Shown in pieces: positions 1 to 14,269 of a stretch of 64,000 bases of DNA; within the stretch, counting starts at the first letter, position 1; the number at the start of each line of letters is the position of its first letter. The notes under the pieces are model-generated. The model was given only the letters and a program-made list of their open reading frames with translations. It was not told the origin of the DNA and did no database searches. Both the position numbers and the translations under genes were made by a program. Source of the DNA: Protula sp. h YS-2021. Its lineage: Eukaryota > Annelida > Polychaeta > Sabellida > Serpulidae. Location of the stretch: contig OX457024.1 in the NCBI GenBank assembly GCA_949752745.1, positions 111,032,219 through 111,096,218 of the forward strand, in the 5' to 3' direction.

Positions 1-289
1 TTTTAGCAAATCCTCAAAGCAAGAAAAGATATTTCACAGAGGTTTCTGAAATAGTTTAAGGGTTATGTCCTCCGGTATATTTTTAAGATCCACCAACAAA
101 TAGTAAATTGAAAGCACATGATATCCTGCAAGAAACGATGCAGTGGATGCAGAGAAAATTATGACTATGTAGTCTCCTAGTGCACAGGGGTATTTCAACA
201 ATGCGAGACGCGATAATATCCCCATCGACCAACCGATTTTATATAGATGTAATGTGCCATACCGCAGATGTCCCTATTATTTCTGGTAA
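1..289. other. No recognisable feature
   Basis: AT-rich DNA with only short open frames on the minus strand that lack motifs, splice context or paralogues in the window. Nothing is annotated here. Confidence 0.5.
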
Positions 290-1480
290 ACTTTTATTTA
301 GTTGCGTGCAACTGTTGATATAATATAACGTGAACTCTATTATATTTAAAGAAATACATGAAATAATTTTAAAATTATAAGCAGCTGTTTGGATTGTGAT
401 GAAATCCGTTGCATGCTGCATTAAGCGTAGTTTTAAGGGTATATATTTGTCCCCCACCTTGTTACTGAAGAGAACAACATTTTAACCATAAAAAGTATAA
501 AATTAAAGTGTTTTTGTTCAACCGCAAATATTCAGTTATTCGAAATACAACAAAAACTTACATTAGCCGTGCTAAGTATTACCTTGAAGATGTCTTTTTT
601 GCACTTTTGATAACTGTAAAAACTGGTTGAGATCAAATAGCAGAGAAACTGCTTTTATTTATGTAAAAGTTTCTTATATTGATTTAACGAAGGAGTGTTA
701 TGATTACTACAAATCTAGCGTGCAACCGACGATACTGAAGCCGCTATATGCCACACAGAACGAGTTTGAAATTGTGTTTTTTCGACTTGTTGTCAACCAT
801 TGTCAGTGGGCTATTCCGATTACTTGTATCTGTCGTCCATATGCATATGTATGATCTTCATTCACAGAGCTACTAGTCTTACCATCCTTGCAATGACTGC
901 TTTCAAAGTGGGTAGGAATGTCTTCGGTTTATACTTTGCAGATGCTTGTAGTTTTAGCTAGGTTTTTATCATTTTTTGTCAAAAAACTCCGAATGCAAAG
1001 TTAATTCCTTATTAAAAAAAGAATTTACATGAGCATGCCAAGAAGCTTGATTTTCAAAATAATTAATCATTTTGGTCACAAGGCAATCTCTATGTTAAAT
1101 GGTAAATGGATTTTCAATTATTACATCCATATTGCGCTTAACAAATGTTGATGTTTTTACGGATCAAGAATATTCCATCCGTCATTTGATTAAAAAAAAT
1201 TAAATTTAAAGCTTTGGACACTTAGTGAGGATGATGGAAATTTTTTAGAAGATGGCAGTTAAACTAAGTAATCAAGTTATAAAACAGTCTAATTTCTTTG
1301 TTCAACTTTACCTGGCATGAAAATGCATGTAAATGGGAATATGTGAAATATCAAATAGGGAATAAATTCATTGAATAACAAAAAAGAATCTCCGAAGCAA
1401 AACTCACAAAAATGAAACTCAATCAATGAAATAAATGAGATAGAAAGTAAACTAATAATAACACTAAAATAAGCAATGAG
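290..1480. repeat. Segmental duplication copy A (paralogous to 8634-11130)
   Basis: Three blocks here line up in order with the 8.6-11.1 kb region: 290-600 with 8634-8915 (shared runs around 'ttaaagaaata', 'tttggattg', 'aattaaagtgtttttg'), about 770-1010 with 10210-10430 (around 'tgtatc', 'cgtccat', 'tagccaggtttttatca') and about 1190-1475 with 10885-11125 (ending in 'agaaagtaaactaataataa'). The middle block also matches 3690-4010. The reading frame is not kept between copies because single-base indels shift it, so I treat the shared sequence as non-coding. The pre-duplication function is unknown. Confidence 0.6.
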
Positions 1481-2814
1481 AAGGAAGAGGTCTTTTACCT
1501 GAAAACCACCACACTTTTCTTTAATGAAACTGAACTTTCAGAGGTGTACTGCTACTGCTTTGGAAGTAAGGTCGCTTTTTTAAATACGATTCAAACATTC
1601 ACAACTATTCTTTATCCTAGTAAAGCGAAATCTAAGGAAATGATCACTAAATTATTAAACAAATATGAAACAACATTACTTTTTTTGACTAATTCTTACA
1701 CAAAAACAGCAAAATTCTATGAAATCTGAAATATTTTTTGGGATTTTCTTGGATATAAATGACGAATGTGGTGTCGATAATCTGACAGTGTATAGGTAAC
1801 GATATGACGAAATCAGAATTATACGAGCTAATGCAACTAAATAAGACATTGGGTTTACAAGTAACGTTATCATATTACATCATATCTATTGCGAATGCAA
1901 TGGGTTAGGTAACTTATCACGGTATTCAAAAGGGCGGTCATTTTATCTCAGGATAGGCACTTTCCCATGTCTTTGCAACGACATCCCTCTGTCTAAATAA
2001 CTGAATATCACGGCCGATCCTACGTCAAATCAAGGTATCCATGAATAATTTTAGATGTGTAAAATCCTTCATCATATTGCACACTAGTTTTATTTAGAAA
2101 TATCTTTTAATTCTCAGTGATTACTTTAAATTATAGTCCATCTGTTTTAGATAAATATATATTAAGGCATAGGGACAGAAAAATGGTCTGGAAGGACATT
2201 TGTCGATAGCCAATTGTAGTAAGGATAAAAATCGGCATAAGATAAATGCATGACAGGACATTTGGCGAAAGATATAAAATTTCATAATAAAATTCTATCT
2301 GAAAAAGGTGTTTGGGAAAAGTTATGAGTAAAGTAAAAAGTTGTTTTTAAGATATTTTATAGATATGCTTCCCTCCAGTAATTGTACCTGTCTGGAATTG
2401 TCTTTCCGGCAATTGCCCTAATGGAGAAGTTTCCACACCCAGAGAATGTATCTCGGTATTTTCCACCATGCAGTGTTAAGTGGTTCTTTCTACAGTTCCA
2501 TTTTAATTGATGGAGGAAAAGGTTAATATTTTATTATATTGTCAGACAATAGCCTCATTATAGACAATTAAACATGAGACAAGTCATGTAAACATTCTGT
2601 GTATATTTTCGTTTAGCTTGGAGTAACGATTCGGAAGGGAGAAGAATACTTGACAGTAGTTCTTTTACCTCTTGTAATAAAGTAGAAAAAGGGGGTGGCT
2701 TTCAAGGCCAACCGTAGCTCGAACAGAGTGAGAGTGCCATTCTCCTCCATATTCAACAAAAATGGGGACCCAAAGAGACGCTTACTGTAGTAGGCCCAAA
2801 AGCCTCACTTTTGG
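1481..2814. other. No gene recognised
   Basis: Short unsupported open frames only (for example 1544-1729 plus, 1676-1873 minus). No domain, splice-site series or transposon motif was seen. Confidence 0.4.
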
Positions 2815-3000
2815 ACTCGTACATAGTAAAATAAACAACTTACGGAAGAGCCTTAGGCATAGGCCAGAATGACCGCGTTAAATAACAAATCCTTCCCAGT
2901 GGAAATGTGACGTTAAATAAGTATAAGATAGACTCGCGACCAGACGTTGAAGTCAACTTTCACGTCTATTTGCCAAAGCACTGCAAAAGACAAATAAGAT
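2815..3000. repeat. Dispersed repeat, second copy at about 12205-12380
   Basis: The segment containing 'ttaaataacaaat', 'cttcccagt' and 'cgaccagacgttg', then 'gtctatttgcca', recurs in the same order and orientation at 12205-12380. A shorter degenerate relative of the last part is near 7160-7200 ('gaagtcaattttcatgtcca'). No coding potential is shared. The sequence is probably part of an unclassified interspersed element. Confidence 0.6.
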
Positions 3001-3689
3001 CGGCTCAACGTGATATCACGAGAGAGACTACGCAGCAGGAATCACCCAGACGGTGACTCTACATCTCCGCCCCATAATGCCCAACAGCAGAAGCAACACT
3101 CGAGTGTTTTACCACAAGGTGTCAAGGCTAACACCATACGTTTCAAGCAATCATGATTTTGTAGCTGCATTAAGAGATCTAAAAATAGATTTTCCAGCAA
3201 AGAAACTTGGAATTACAAAAAATGCTCACACGCTTTTGAAAAAGGCGACAACTGTTAGGTGCCCAAAATCGATTAGCAAGGTGCGTGCATCACTTCTATT
3301 CCCCACCCTTAAAACACAGAAGGATAATTACCCTTACTTAAATTAACGCAAACTATTGTTCAACTCCATGTTAGCAATGACGTTTGCCAACACACAAGAG
3401 AAGCACGGCAACAATATACGTAGGCAACATCAATTGATCCTTCACATGCGCAACTGAAATTTTTGGTTGTACTTCCTAATTTCAATTAGAAAGCTGGGAA
3501 GACAGGGCCCTACACTTTGGGCTATTCCATTCCCGACAAACGCTGAGGTCTCTGAAAACATAGGGTCGTCGGCCCATTGGGAACATAACCCCAACGTGAA
3601 CTCTGAAGAAGTTCTAAAAATATATGCAGCTATCATGTTAGAGATATTCTTCGTCCATTTTTACAAGTGCGTCAAAACAGAAAAAGCTT

Positions 3690-4010
3690 AGCTTTTTCAT
3701 TAAATTCATTTCAGGTGGCTGCTTTTATTTATTCAAAACCTACACGCACATGCATTCAAGTGTTTCGGTTGGTGCAAATATCGCGTGCAAAAGATGACAA
3801 TGAAATCGATATATGCTTCAGTGAGCGAAAGTTTGTAATGGTATTTTTCGACTTGTTATCAGCCGCTGTCCGAAGGCTATTAGGATTACTGGTATCTGTG
3901 GCCCATATGTATGTGTTAAAATTTCTTTTAAAAGTGCTACTAGTCACCCAGTCACCCAGTCTTTTTTCTTTTATGACATTTACTTAATTTAAAATAAAAA
4001 TTATGGTTAG
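3690..4010. repeat. Partial copy B of the segmental duplication
   Basis: Matches copy A near 640-1000 and copy C near 8990-9095 plus 10210-10430. Shared landmarks are 'ctgctttt', 'gcattcaa', 'tttttcgacttgtt' and 'catatgtatgtg'. Open frames run through both strands here, but the corresponding frames in the other copies are interrupted or shifted, so no gene is called. This copy lacks the foldback insertion found in copy C and so shows the empty-site sequence. Confidence 0.5.
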
Positions 4011-5640
4011 AAATGCTTAATATCTAGCAGATTAACAATTTCATCTCTCTTTTATAAGCCTGTAATGTTGCTATAAAAGCTTCTTTTAATCTTTAATTTT
4101 TGTTAGTTTTACACTCTGATATCAAAAAAATCAACAAACATTACAAAGGCAAGTTTTATTCCTTTCTGTATTCTAAAACTGTACTTAATTTTTAGTGATT
4201 CCACCAGTGTTTTGTGTTTTGGCATAGCTCAAACGGATTAACTGACAAAATTCAGTTCTTTTAGGAATTTTGGCGATCAGCTGGCCTTTTAGGACCTTTT
4301 AAACTGAATAAAACGAGGTCACTAGTCTCTTTAGAGGTTTTTTAAAGTCCGAAATTGTGCATTTAAAATTTTGGAGTAGTCCAAGTGCGGGAAAGGCTCC
4401 TTGTACATGGACAAAAATGAAGTAAATACTTTCTTTAGGTTTTTATTCAATTTTAAGGGTAAAGAGTTATAGTGAATACAGTGAAATATTCGCAATTAAT
4501 TGTTTGATTGCTTCAATGATAGCTTTCTTTTAGTTTGATTTTTGGCACGAATCAGATCACTAACTTTACTAAAAACAGGAACAGCGTTGGTTTAAGGAAA
4601 TTATTTCAAAGTTATTCCCTTATTTTCGACTAAGTCAACATAAACATTTGGCTCTGAGAAATGTTAATTTGATTTATGAACACACCATTTTTAGCCCCCA
4701 AATAGCATAATCCACAACAAAATGGTTCTGGAGTGGTTTTATTGTCTCGACTTAAAATTGTATTATTTATCTAAATTTTTTTAAGTTGATTGACAAAAAG
4801 GTATAGGTTATGTTTGAGTCTTTAAAAAGTTAAAGAATCACTGTAATGTATCGTTTGTCTTAAGCATATTAATAAATATTCATAAGCATAAATTCTAAAA
4901 TAAATAGCAAGGGCGAGTTCTAATGGACAAACAGGGCTCAGGAGAACTAGTTTCACGTAAGACAGGGGAATTATCTAAATAAAACAATATATTAATGTAT
5001 TATTAAATTTATTAAATAAAACAAAGTTGAAGTTCTGGGTATTTGAACTTTCTTCGCTGTGCGTCTCATTGTGTTTATCTGAAACAAAATAATAATTGCA
5101 TTTTAAATATTGAGCTATGTATATATTGTTTACTTATTTTTAGGAATAAACAGCAAAAAGTAAAAATTTGAGATTTTCGAAAATACACTATCCCGATAGG
5201 TTTCTCTTTATAATACAATGTTAATGTTTATAATATTATTTGTAAGAGCAATGTGTATGTGTGATATAGTTAATTTCATCATTGCAAAGAAATAAGACTA
5301 TTATTTCTGAGCATCGTGAGGCTATGTCTGTTATTGTTTTCGTTTTTCTAACATCCGGTTACATTTTCTTCAGGTTTTTCACTCGTTCTCCTGAAATTAG
5401 TGCCTGTAGAATATATTTTTGAAAAAAGAAGAGGTAATGTGAGAGGTAATGGCATCTGACGTAATTTGTGGTTTTATTCTTTTTTCTGACAAACTGCTGT
5501 GTCTCCGTACAGGTGAAAGCTGGTTAACTGCATCACGCCACGTTGTCTGCGTGCACTTATTACGTAAAATTGGAAAAGAAAAAGAACAAATTAGTTTTGA
5601 CCTCGACTGAAGTGTTTGGACCTGTTTTTTTCAGTAACTT
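4011..5640. other. No recognised gene or element
   Basis: About 1.6 kb of AT-rich sequence without open frames of note, tandem structure or transposon motifs that I can identify. Confidence 0.45.
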
Positions 5641-5649
5641 TTCGTACCG

Positions 5650-6800
5650 ATAAATAGATCTGTTTGGAACTAGGATGAAACCAATAATTTCACAATACCA
5701 CGCCTTGCGGAGAGTGATCGACAGGAGATTATTGACATGTTAGAGACGAAAAGCTCTGTTAACAGGATTGCTACCATATTTAGGTGCACCGGCCTATGAT
5801 ATACCGTTTGCAACAGCGACACCAAGAAACAAGATAGGCCAAGGATTGGTAGTCCACGAGTAACTAGGCCTGGAGCACAATCAAGACATGCAACTAATCC
5901 ACTCGCATGAAAGATTTAAAACGACAACTGACACGGCAAGTATCACGACAGGTACAAACAATAACTGGGAAGTCGACCTGCGTTGGAGAGAAGACTAGCC
6001 GAATACGCAATACGGACACGCAGGCCATATCGCTGAATGGTGCTTGACGCATGAAAACGCCAGCTATGGATGGACTAGAGAGGAAATCGTATTAAAGTGG
6101 CATTATCGCAACTGGTTGTGAGTAATATTTAACGTATATCGGGGACTAACAGAGCGATACGTTCCACAATACATTTCTCAAGTCTAACAATTTGGCGGCT
6201 GCTCGGTCATGGTTTGCGCTGCAATAAGGTTAGGCTGTAAGTTGCACCAATTGATTATTAATAGCGATCTTACCATAAATTGGTAAACGAACATTGTACT
6301 TATTGGGCAGGTTGTGCCCTATATCTAGGAGGACAATTGCACAAATTTATCCACAAAAAAGCGCGACCACACTTTTCTGGAGACATCAATATCTGGCAGT
6401 ACAAGGTCAAGGTCAACCTATTGCGATGTCCTATCATATTATCCAGATATGAATACACTGTTATACCTTAGTGATCTTCAGGACAGGAAAATAGAAACCC
6501 TCCTCCGAGAAATAATGTAAAACCTTGACAAAAATTAATCGAAGAGAGGCAGCATTGTCCCCAGTGGAGAACCAATCAAAGCATTTGTTCAATGCAACGT
6601 TTAGATCAAGCCCTTTGTGAGTCACGCCGACCTCACAATATTGACACATTTCTCGGTTACTTTTCTTCATGGGCGGTTAAAATCTTAGCTGTGTGGTCTA
6701 CAAACGGCATTTTCTCGAAACTGAAACTCAAATGCGTTTTTCTTCAGTTTTTTTTAACTTTAACAGATCTTGATACAATTAAATGTCGATGAAAATTTTA
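5650..6800 (+). pseudogene. Tc1/mariner-like transposase fossil
   Basis: Read on the plus strand across frameshifts and stops, the segment follows the Tc1 transposase plan. An HTH-linker region with 'RPRIGSPRVTRPG' lies near 5840-5880. An 'RRPY' motif before the catalytic core is near 6020. A degraded 'GGSVMVWGGI'-like stretch is near 6200-6225, and a 'KKARPHFSGD' remnant, corresponding to the 'DNARPH' block, is near 6355-6390. The first Asp of that block is gone and stops are numerous, so no enzyme can be made. The 3' part (6660-6790) aligns with the 3' part of the minus-strand Tc1-like copy near 54.99-55.14 kb, which shows the two are one family. Full length would be about 340 codons. The terminal inverted repeats were not resolved. 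Confidence 0.7.
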
Positions 6801-7900
6801 TTATAGTACACTGAATAGGATTGGAATTGCAACAAAATTAGAAATTATTGTTTTGCATGGTTGAATATGTTATTAGACTAACGCTTTTGTCCAGACGGAC
6901 TTGGATTGTGTGGCTACACGGCGTCATAGAACCTAGATACGGCGTTACTCGTTTATCGTAAAAGCAAAAGCTATACAACGAATTATAAATGAAGCGCTTT
7001 GTAGATCCATGGAGAAGAAAGAGAAAAAAGACCATCATAACAGTGCTGTTGTCAGTTATCACTAAAACGACTGGTCATTCACTGAACCTAATAACACAGC
7101 GACATCGACATTCCTCAAATAACAAAGTATTCCCCACCTTGAGCATCCCGTGTGTTAGCACATGAACGAAGTCAATTTTCATGTCCATTTTCCAAAAGCA
7201 TGAGATAATAACTTAGACGCGCCTCATCATTAGGTTTGAATTGTCATTTTGACTTATTTCCAAAATACATATTATGGCTGAAATTTCCGGTGAGCTATAA
7301 TATGTGGTTGGTTTTAGGAAGATGTTATGCAACATCATGAACAAATCACGACGTCTATCCGGTATTGGAACATAGACATGGAACATAGACATTGCGATTT
7401 GGCCGCTAACTGCAACCTTTCTGAAAGGTTGCGCATTGGTCGATAGACATCGCGACCTCAGAAAGGTTGAAAGGGGGCTGCAGTGTTTGCTCAGAAGATG
7501 TTATGGCATTGTTAAAATGGCGCCCTTGTATATTCTATTTCTAAGTTTTACTTTAGCTGCCTTATGATTCGTACATTCACCCGCAGTCGTTCTGAATTCA
7601 ACGATGACTGTGGTAGTTCTACTTGTTACGCACTCATCTATTCGTGGCGCTACTCTAGGATTTTGTTTCCAAAAATTGCGATATTCTCGGTCTTAAGCCC
7701 AAAGAAACATACATAAAGATTACATAGCCCCAAAACAGCCAAAGATTTATTTTCGCTCAAGCATACATTAAAAAGGAACGAAAAGAATAGTTATATTTGT
7801 CTTTCTTTTGATGAGTGAAAAGATATGCAGTCGGAAGCTTATTAAGTTCCTGTAGAAACAACAGTGCCGGACGAGTATACGAGTTATCATATTATGGGTG
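6800..7900. other. No gene recognised; short imperfect hairpins
   Basis: No coding or transposon motif was identified. A small inverted repeat built on 'aacctttctgaaaggtt' lies near 7410-7470, with 'agaaaggtt' repeated just after it. Confidence 0.4.
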
Positions 7901-7939
7901 ACATATAATACAAGCTTGAGCCAAGCTTGTATTATATGT
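7901..7939. repeat. Perfect inverted repeat, 18-bp arms, 3-nt loop
   Basis: The left arm 7901-7918 (acatataatacaagcttg) is exactly reverse-complementary to the right arm 7922-7939, separated by 'agc'. As RNA or single-stranded DNA it would form a long uninterrupted hairpin. The flanks do not extend the pairing. It could be a palindromic rearrangement scar or a miniature element core. No gene is adjacent. Confidence 0.9.
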
Positions 7940-8633
7940 TTCTTAATTCTTATTATGAGCGGAAGCATTTAATAAATGCATTTACTTTATATTTATATTT
8001 CATTTGTGTTACTTTGTGTTACTGCAATTAATGAGATTAGATAAAATTTGTGACACTGAGGTCAACAATTGAGTTTCAACATTAAAATTACCTATGTAAA
8101 AGCAGTAAGAAAATTAATTTAAAAATTTTAATTGCCAGTACCGCTACTAGCCAGCTACATTTATTCGTTGTGTAATAGTATTTAGCCCCCTACATCCATG
8201 GAATATCTTCATTTATGAAAAACAACAGTGAAAGGAAAAAGCATACTTGTAAGCACTGGGATAGATTTGAAAAGCAAGGAATTATTTTACCTGATCATTC
8301 CCTACCCCAAACCTTAATCAACGATGTTTGTTGCAGCCGAAAACCCTTCACTTTAACATTCTTTCTATCCGGTCGCAATATCCGAGGACAAGCTAGCTCA
8401 TATTTTTGAGACCGGAAAATATTCCCTAGTAAAACAGTGACATCTGTTCTTTGCATGCAAGGCAACAAGCAAGATTCAAAACAAAACACTTATGAGATGC
8501 TATTTGACTTTAATACATATTTGTACGATCAACCGACAGTAGTAAGCTGAAAGAATATGAACGCCTGGAAGAAAGTGGATGCCGAGAATATAACGACCTA
8601 ATGGTGTTATTTATTTGTGGTGTAGTTTTATTA
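7940..8633. other. No recognised feature
   Basis: AT-rich sequence with a pair of overlapping 64-codon open frames (8215-8409 plus, 8295-8489 minus) that have no motif support. Confidence 0.4.
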
Positions 8634-11130
8634 GTTGCATGTCAATGTCAGTCTAATTTGACACGAACTCTATCATAATTAAAGAAATATATGAAGAAAA
8701 ACATATGCAGTTATTTGGATTGCAATGAAATCCTTTACATGCTTCATTAAGCGCAGTTTTCAACGATGTTTATTTCAACCCGTTGACACTACTGGAAACA
8801 GCTTTTTAAAAAAGAAAAAAAAAAATTAAAGTGTTTTTGCTTAACTGTAAATATGCGATTATTCAGAATACAATAGAAATATTGTTGTGCCAAGCATCAT
8901 GTTAAAGATGGTTTCTCCCGCTTGTTATAAATATGAAAAATGTTTGTGTGATAGAACTAGTAAATTCAAAGCTTTTTTGCATTAAATGAGTTTTAGGTAA
9001 CTGCTTCATTCAGAACTGAGGATATGCATTCAAAGAAAAAAGAATGTTCTTGTTATTGCAAATATGGCATGAAATCAATGAAAAGAAATCACCATATGTT
9101 GTACTAGAGTCTAGTACATTTCCCGCGGAGACTTTTCCCCCCGGAGACATTTACCACGCGGACTTTGACCTCGTGGACTTTTCCCGCGGAGGACTTTTCC
9201 CGACCTCAGATATTTCCCGCGGGGACTTTTCTCGCAGGGGCTTTTCCCGACTTAGGACAGTTTCCGCAGAGGACCTTTCCTGCAGATAAAAAAACTAACA
9301 CAAATATTCTCTACAAGCTTTTATTGATATATCCGCACTTCACACTTGCATAATCATTATTCGTACTACAATCATAGAAACCGTCTTTTGCACATGATCA
9401 GTTCACTGAGAGTCACAGTTCTACAGTTGTACATTGTGGGCAATTCCTCGAAGGAAGTCAAGCTCATGACGATTGGCGAAGTCGGCAACAACAGTAGCGA
9501 TGCGCTGTGCACAGTCGCGATAACATCGGTGTGGTGGCGGTGGGAGGAGTCTAGCCGACTCCGTACATAAATATATCATAGGCCGGAGTCGAAAAAATAA
9601 TCAACGAACCTAACCATGATTTCTTTGGAATATAATGCATCACACGCAGAGGGTATCATTAATAAAAGTTGAATAGTACAACTGTTGACAGAACAACCAC
9701 TGATGCTTGCACCTGTATAATCCATCACAGGCCGGAGTAAGAAATTAATCAACGAAAATTATTTAGGCTTCTTTTGATTATTATCAATTGAATATTTTGC
9801 TGTTGTTATTATCCATCACAAATTTGTGAATTAAGTTTTAATTGCATTTAACTGAATCACAATATACCCTGCCCCTGCATCATGGTCAACTATAACCTGT
9901 TGACAATAAAAAAAAGAAACATAAGAATCAACTACAACTTGTTGACAATAAAAAAGAAACATCAGAGACCACAATTGAGAACGTTTACTGCAAGTTTAAA
10001 TTATTAAATAAAATTTGCAATAAATTACTTTTATTTTTTGTTAGTTTTTTCATACACGGGAAATGTTCTAGGTCGGGAAAAAGTCCTGGGTCGGGAAAAG
10101 TCATCGCGGAAAAGTACCCGCGAGAAATTTCCTAGGTCATGAAAGTCCTCCGCGTGAAAGTCCTCGCGGAAAAAGTCTCCGCAGGAATTGCCCTTTTTCC
10201 GTTATACTAAGCTAAAGTTTGTAATGGTCTTTTTCGATTTTTTTTCAGACACTGCTTGTATCAGTCGTCCATGTGTATGTGTGCAAGCTTCTTTCTTGAG
10301 CGGAGTGCTTTAAAACTGGGCAGAAAGATCTTCAAAATGCTTCTCACAATAAATAACGTTTTATACATCATATTTCATTGTAGCCGTAGCCAGGTTTTTT
10401 ATCACTTTTGTCATAAAAATAAAAATTACTGATTGAAGATAATTTCTGTTCTTTATAAAAACAATTAGCCTTACATCACATCACCTTCGAAAAACACTGT
10501 AGGACTAAATATTTTGATAAAATGATAAAGAATGAACAAACAAACAGAAAAAATTGAAAGGTTTAATTTGTTACTGTAGGATACTAAAGAAAACTTTGAT
10601 GTGGTTGAGCCGTCAAGGCACACATTGTGAGAAACGTGATGAAATAATCAATAGGCATCCATCCAGTATCACAAGTCAATACTCTTCTTCCATGACAATT
10701 CTACACAGAACTGATTTTTTTTTTGCTATTCATATTTTAATATTGCTACCTATATTGCAAATAATGTATCTGGTAAACAGTGCGTTATGTTATTGTTGAT
10801 ATACCTGGTGTTGAATATTGTATATTACATGTGAATGCCCCAATCTTAAATGTCAAAGTGATGAGATGATTTTCTTTTCCGTCATTTAGACGCTTTAGAC
10901 ACTCAGTGACTAAAATGAAAGTTTCTTTTGAGAAGATGTCAATTAAAATTGCAGAAAGTAGAAAGCTATGAAGCAATCTGACCTCACACGCAAATTTAAA
11001 TATGTGAAATATAAAAAAAACGACATAAATTGATTTAGTACTGAAAATAACTTTTAAAGCAATACTCACAAGCATGCTGTTCAATAAAATGAATAAGCTA
11101 GAAAGTAAACTAATAATAACACAGGGCAGA
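8634..11130. repeat. Segmental duplication copy C, interrupted by a foldback element
   Basis: The blocks 8634-8915, 10210-10430 and 10885-11125 match copy A (290-1480) in the same order. Between the first two, copies A and B are short, whereas here about 1.1 kb of GC-rich inverted-repeat DNA intervenes (9110-10210). That marks it as a later insertion. No conserved frame was found. Confidence 0.6.
9110..10210. mobile_element. Foldback-type element with minisatellite-like inverted termini
   Basis: The left end (about 9118-9285) is a run of degenerate units of the type 'cccgcggagacttttcccg'. The right end (about 10055-10195) carries the same unit in reverse complement ('cgggaaaagtcctcgcgga'-type). 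The strongly GC-rich termini stand out from the AT-rich surroundings. The interior has two related segments beginning 'ggccggagt' (near 9583 and 9732) and a doubled segment of about 42 bp around 'ttgacaataaaaaa' (9895-9965). There is no transposase, so the element is non-autonomous. The insertion site is supported by the uninterrupted sequence at 3690-4010. Flanks 'gttgtac' and 'gttatac' may be a degraded target duplication. The open frames at 9044-9353 only reflect the repeat. Confidence 0.7.
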
Positions 11131-12204
11131 AAGTGATCTTTTGGGCAGCATAGTAATATTTCTTTCGGGAAGTGTCCATCTGTAAGTGCGACTAGCTGCG
11201 CAACTGCTCCACCCCTTCCGCTGCTCCTTCTCTTTACATACAGACAAGTTTGAGAATGTCGGGCAGTTGTCATTTTGTTTCAATTTATCAATAAATAGAT
11301 CAAGTGAGAAGAAGTTGTATAGATAAACAAGTAAACGTCGAAACCATTGCCGTTCTAAAACCGGAAAACGGAAAACCGCAAACAGGAGCCATGACAGGTA
11401 AATTCAAACATAGAACAACACAGGAGTCACAATTTAAGGAGCGCAAAAGTTTTTGTTGTCTGCGTTTTAAAAACATTAGTGAAAATCGTTTTTTTCCGAA
11501 TGAGCCAACTGCGAGGTTTCTTTTACAAAGAGGTGACCATGAACACACCCTCATCGCATGTTTACTTGGATCCAGCTACCCAGAAAACATTCTGACGTTG
11601 AATCAACGTTGTTTTGAGATTACTGCGTCAATGAGACCAATTTGCAGCATTACACCTGCATGTAATTTACAGCAATTCGTCGCGCGACGTCTCTCGACGA
11701 TATCCAGGCGTCCAGAAAAGTGGATGTTTTATCCTGTAAGTCCTATTTTTTTATTCTTCTATTGTAAACGTTGCGGCGATGGATTAGCATTTGATAAATC
11801 TCAACAGTCGGATGCACGTTTGGTTTTGGTTGATTATAGTCTTCCGACTTTATACAAATGCCGATTATCCGAGGTGTAATCAACACTGCGAAAACATTGT
11901 AAATGTACATCGGAGCAACTCACAATGTTGCATAGGCGTCAGAAACAAAGTAATCTAGAATTTCCATTTATACAACGACATTCATAAAGCTGAAGTTTTA
12001 ATCTACACAGAGATACACAGATTTATGGTTTATTTGACATATTTAAGTAAATGGGTGTAAAATCAAATCTATACATTAAAAGTGTCACTTTGTTGTTTGG
12101 AATTCGATAATATCTTCAAAGGATGCCTTTTTGCAAATATGAGGCTTACTGTAATAGACGGAACCACCTCACATGTTCAAACAATTAGTTGCAATAACAG
12201 GCGT
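11131..12204. other. No confirmed gene; one long unsupported open frame
   Basis: A 191-codon open frame (11304-11879, plus) is the longest in the window, but I recognise no domain, signal peptide or repeat in its product. A 162-codon frame on the minus strand overlaps the neighbouring duplication. I see no splice or poly(A) context that would support either. The sequence around 11570-11720 looks like interspersed repeat DNA. Treat as unassigned. Confidence 0.35.
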
Positions 12205-12380
12205 GTACATGATAAAATAAACAACGAACGAAAGCGCCTTGTCATAGCAATAAACAGAAGACAGAACAGCCGCTTAAATAACAAATTCTTCCCAGTAAAA
12301 TTGTGAGGTTGGATAAACGTTGGGTAGACTCCCGACCAGACGTTGGAGTCGACTTTCAAGTCTATTTGCCAAAAGTAGAC
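12205..12380. repeat. Dispersed repeat, second copy of 2815-3000
   Basis: Collinear with 2815-3000 ('cgcttaaataacaaat', 'cttcccagt', 'cgaccagacgttgg', 'gtctatttgcca'). The following 12380-12600 contains several 'acgtc'/'gacgtt' words ('aaacgtcttcacaaagacgt'), suggesting imperfect inverted repeats at the end of the same unclassified element. Confidence 0.55.
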
Positions 12381-12599
12381 ATAAAGATTTTGTGCACAAC
12401 GCAAAAAGTTTTGTATTTAAATCATTACTTTGACATTTTTTATGAACAACCTTTCATGGCTGCGGTTCAAATGAGCAAAAATGTGATGAGATTGTTTTTC
12501 TTGGTGGTCTATCCGACGTCTGTACAAATATTGCAACAAAGGCATCATATCTGGACGTTTATCAAACGTCTTCACAAAGACGTTGGATAGGCTCTTTAA

Positions 12600-14269
<1,670 letters not shown>

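Noticed and set aside
3756..3947. A further F-lectin exon ('SLRTAADNKSKNT' resembling the VDGN region)
   Set aside because: Lacks the Cys block, splice sites and neighbouring exons; paralogous copies A and C do not keep the frame.
10785..11273. 162-codon minus-strand open frame with hydrophobic stretches
   Set aside because: Spans the border of a duplicated segment whose other copy (1190-1475) does not keep the frame.
11304..11879. 191-codon open frame, the longest in the window
   Set aside because: No domain, signal, repeat or splice context; overlaps a fully open antisense frame; composition looks like chance in repeat DNA.
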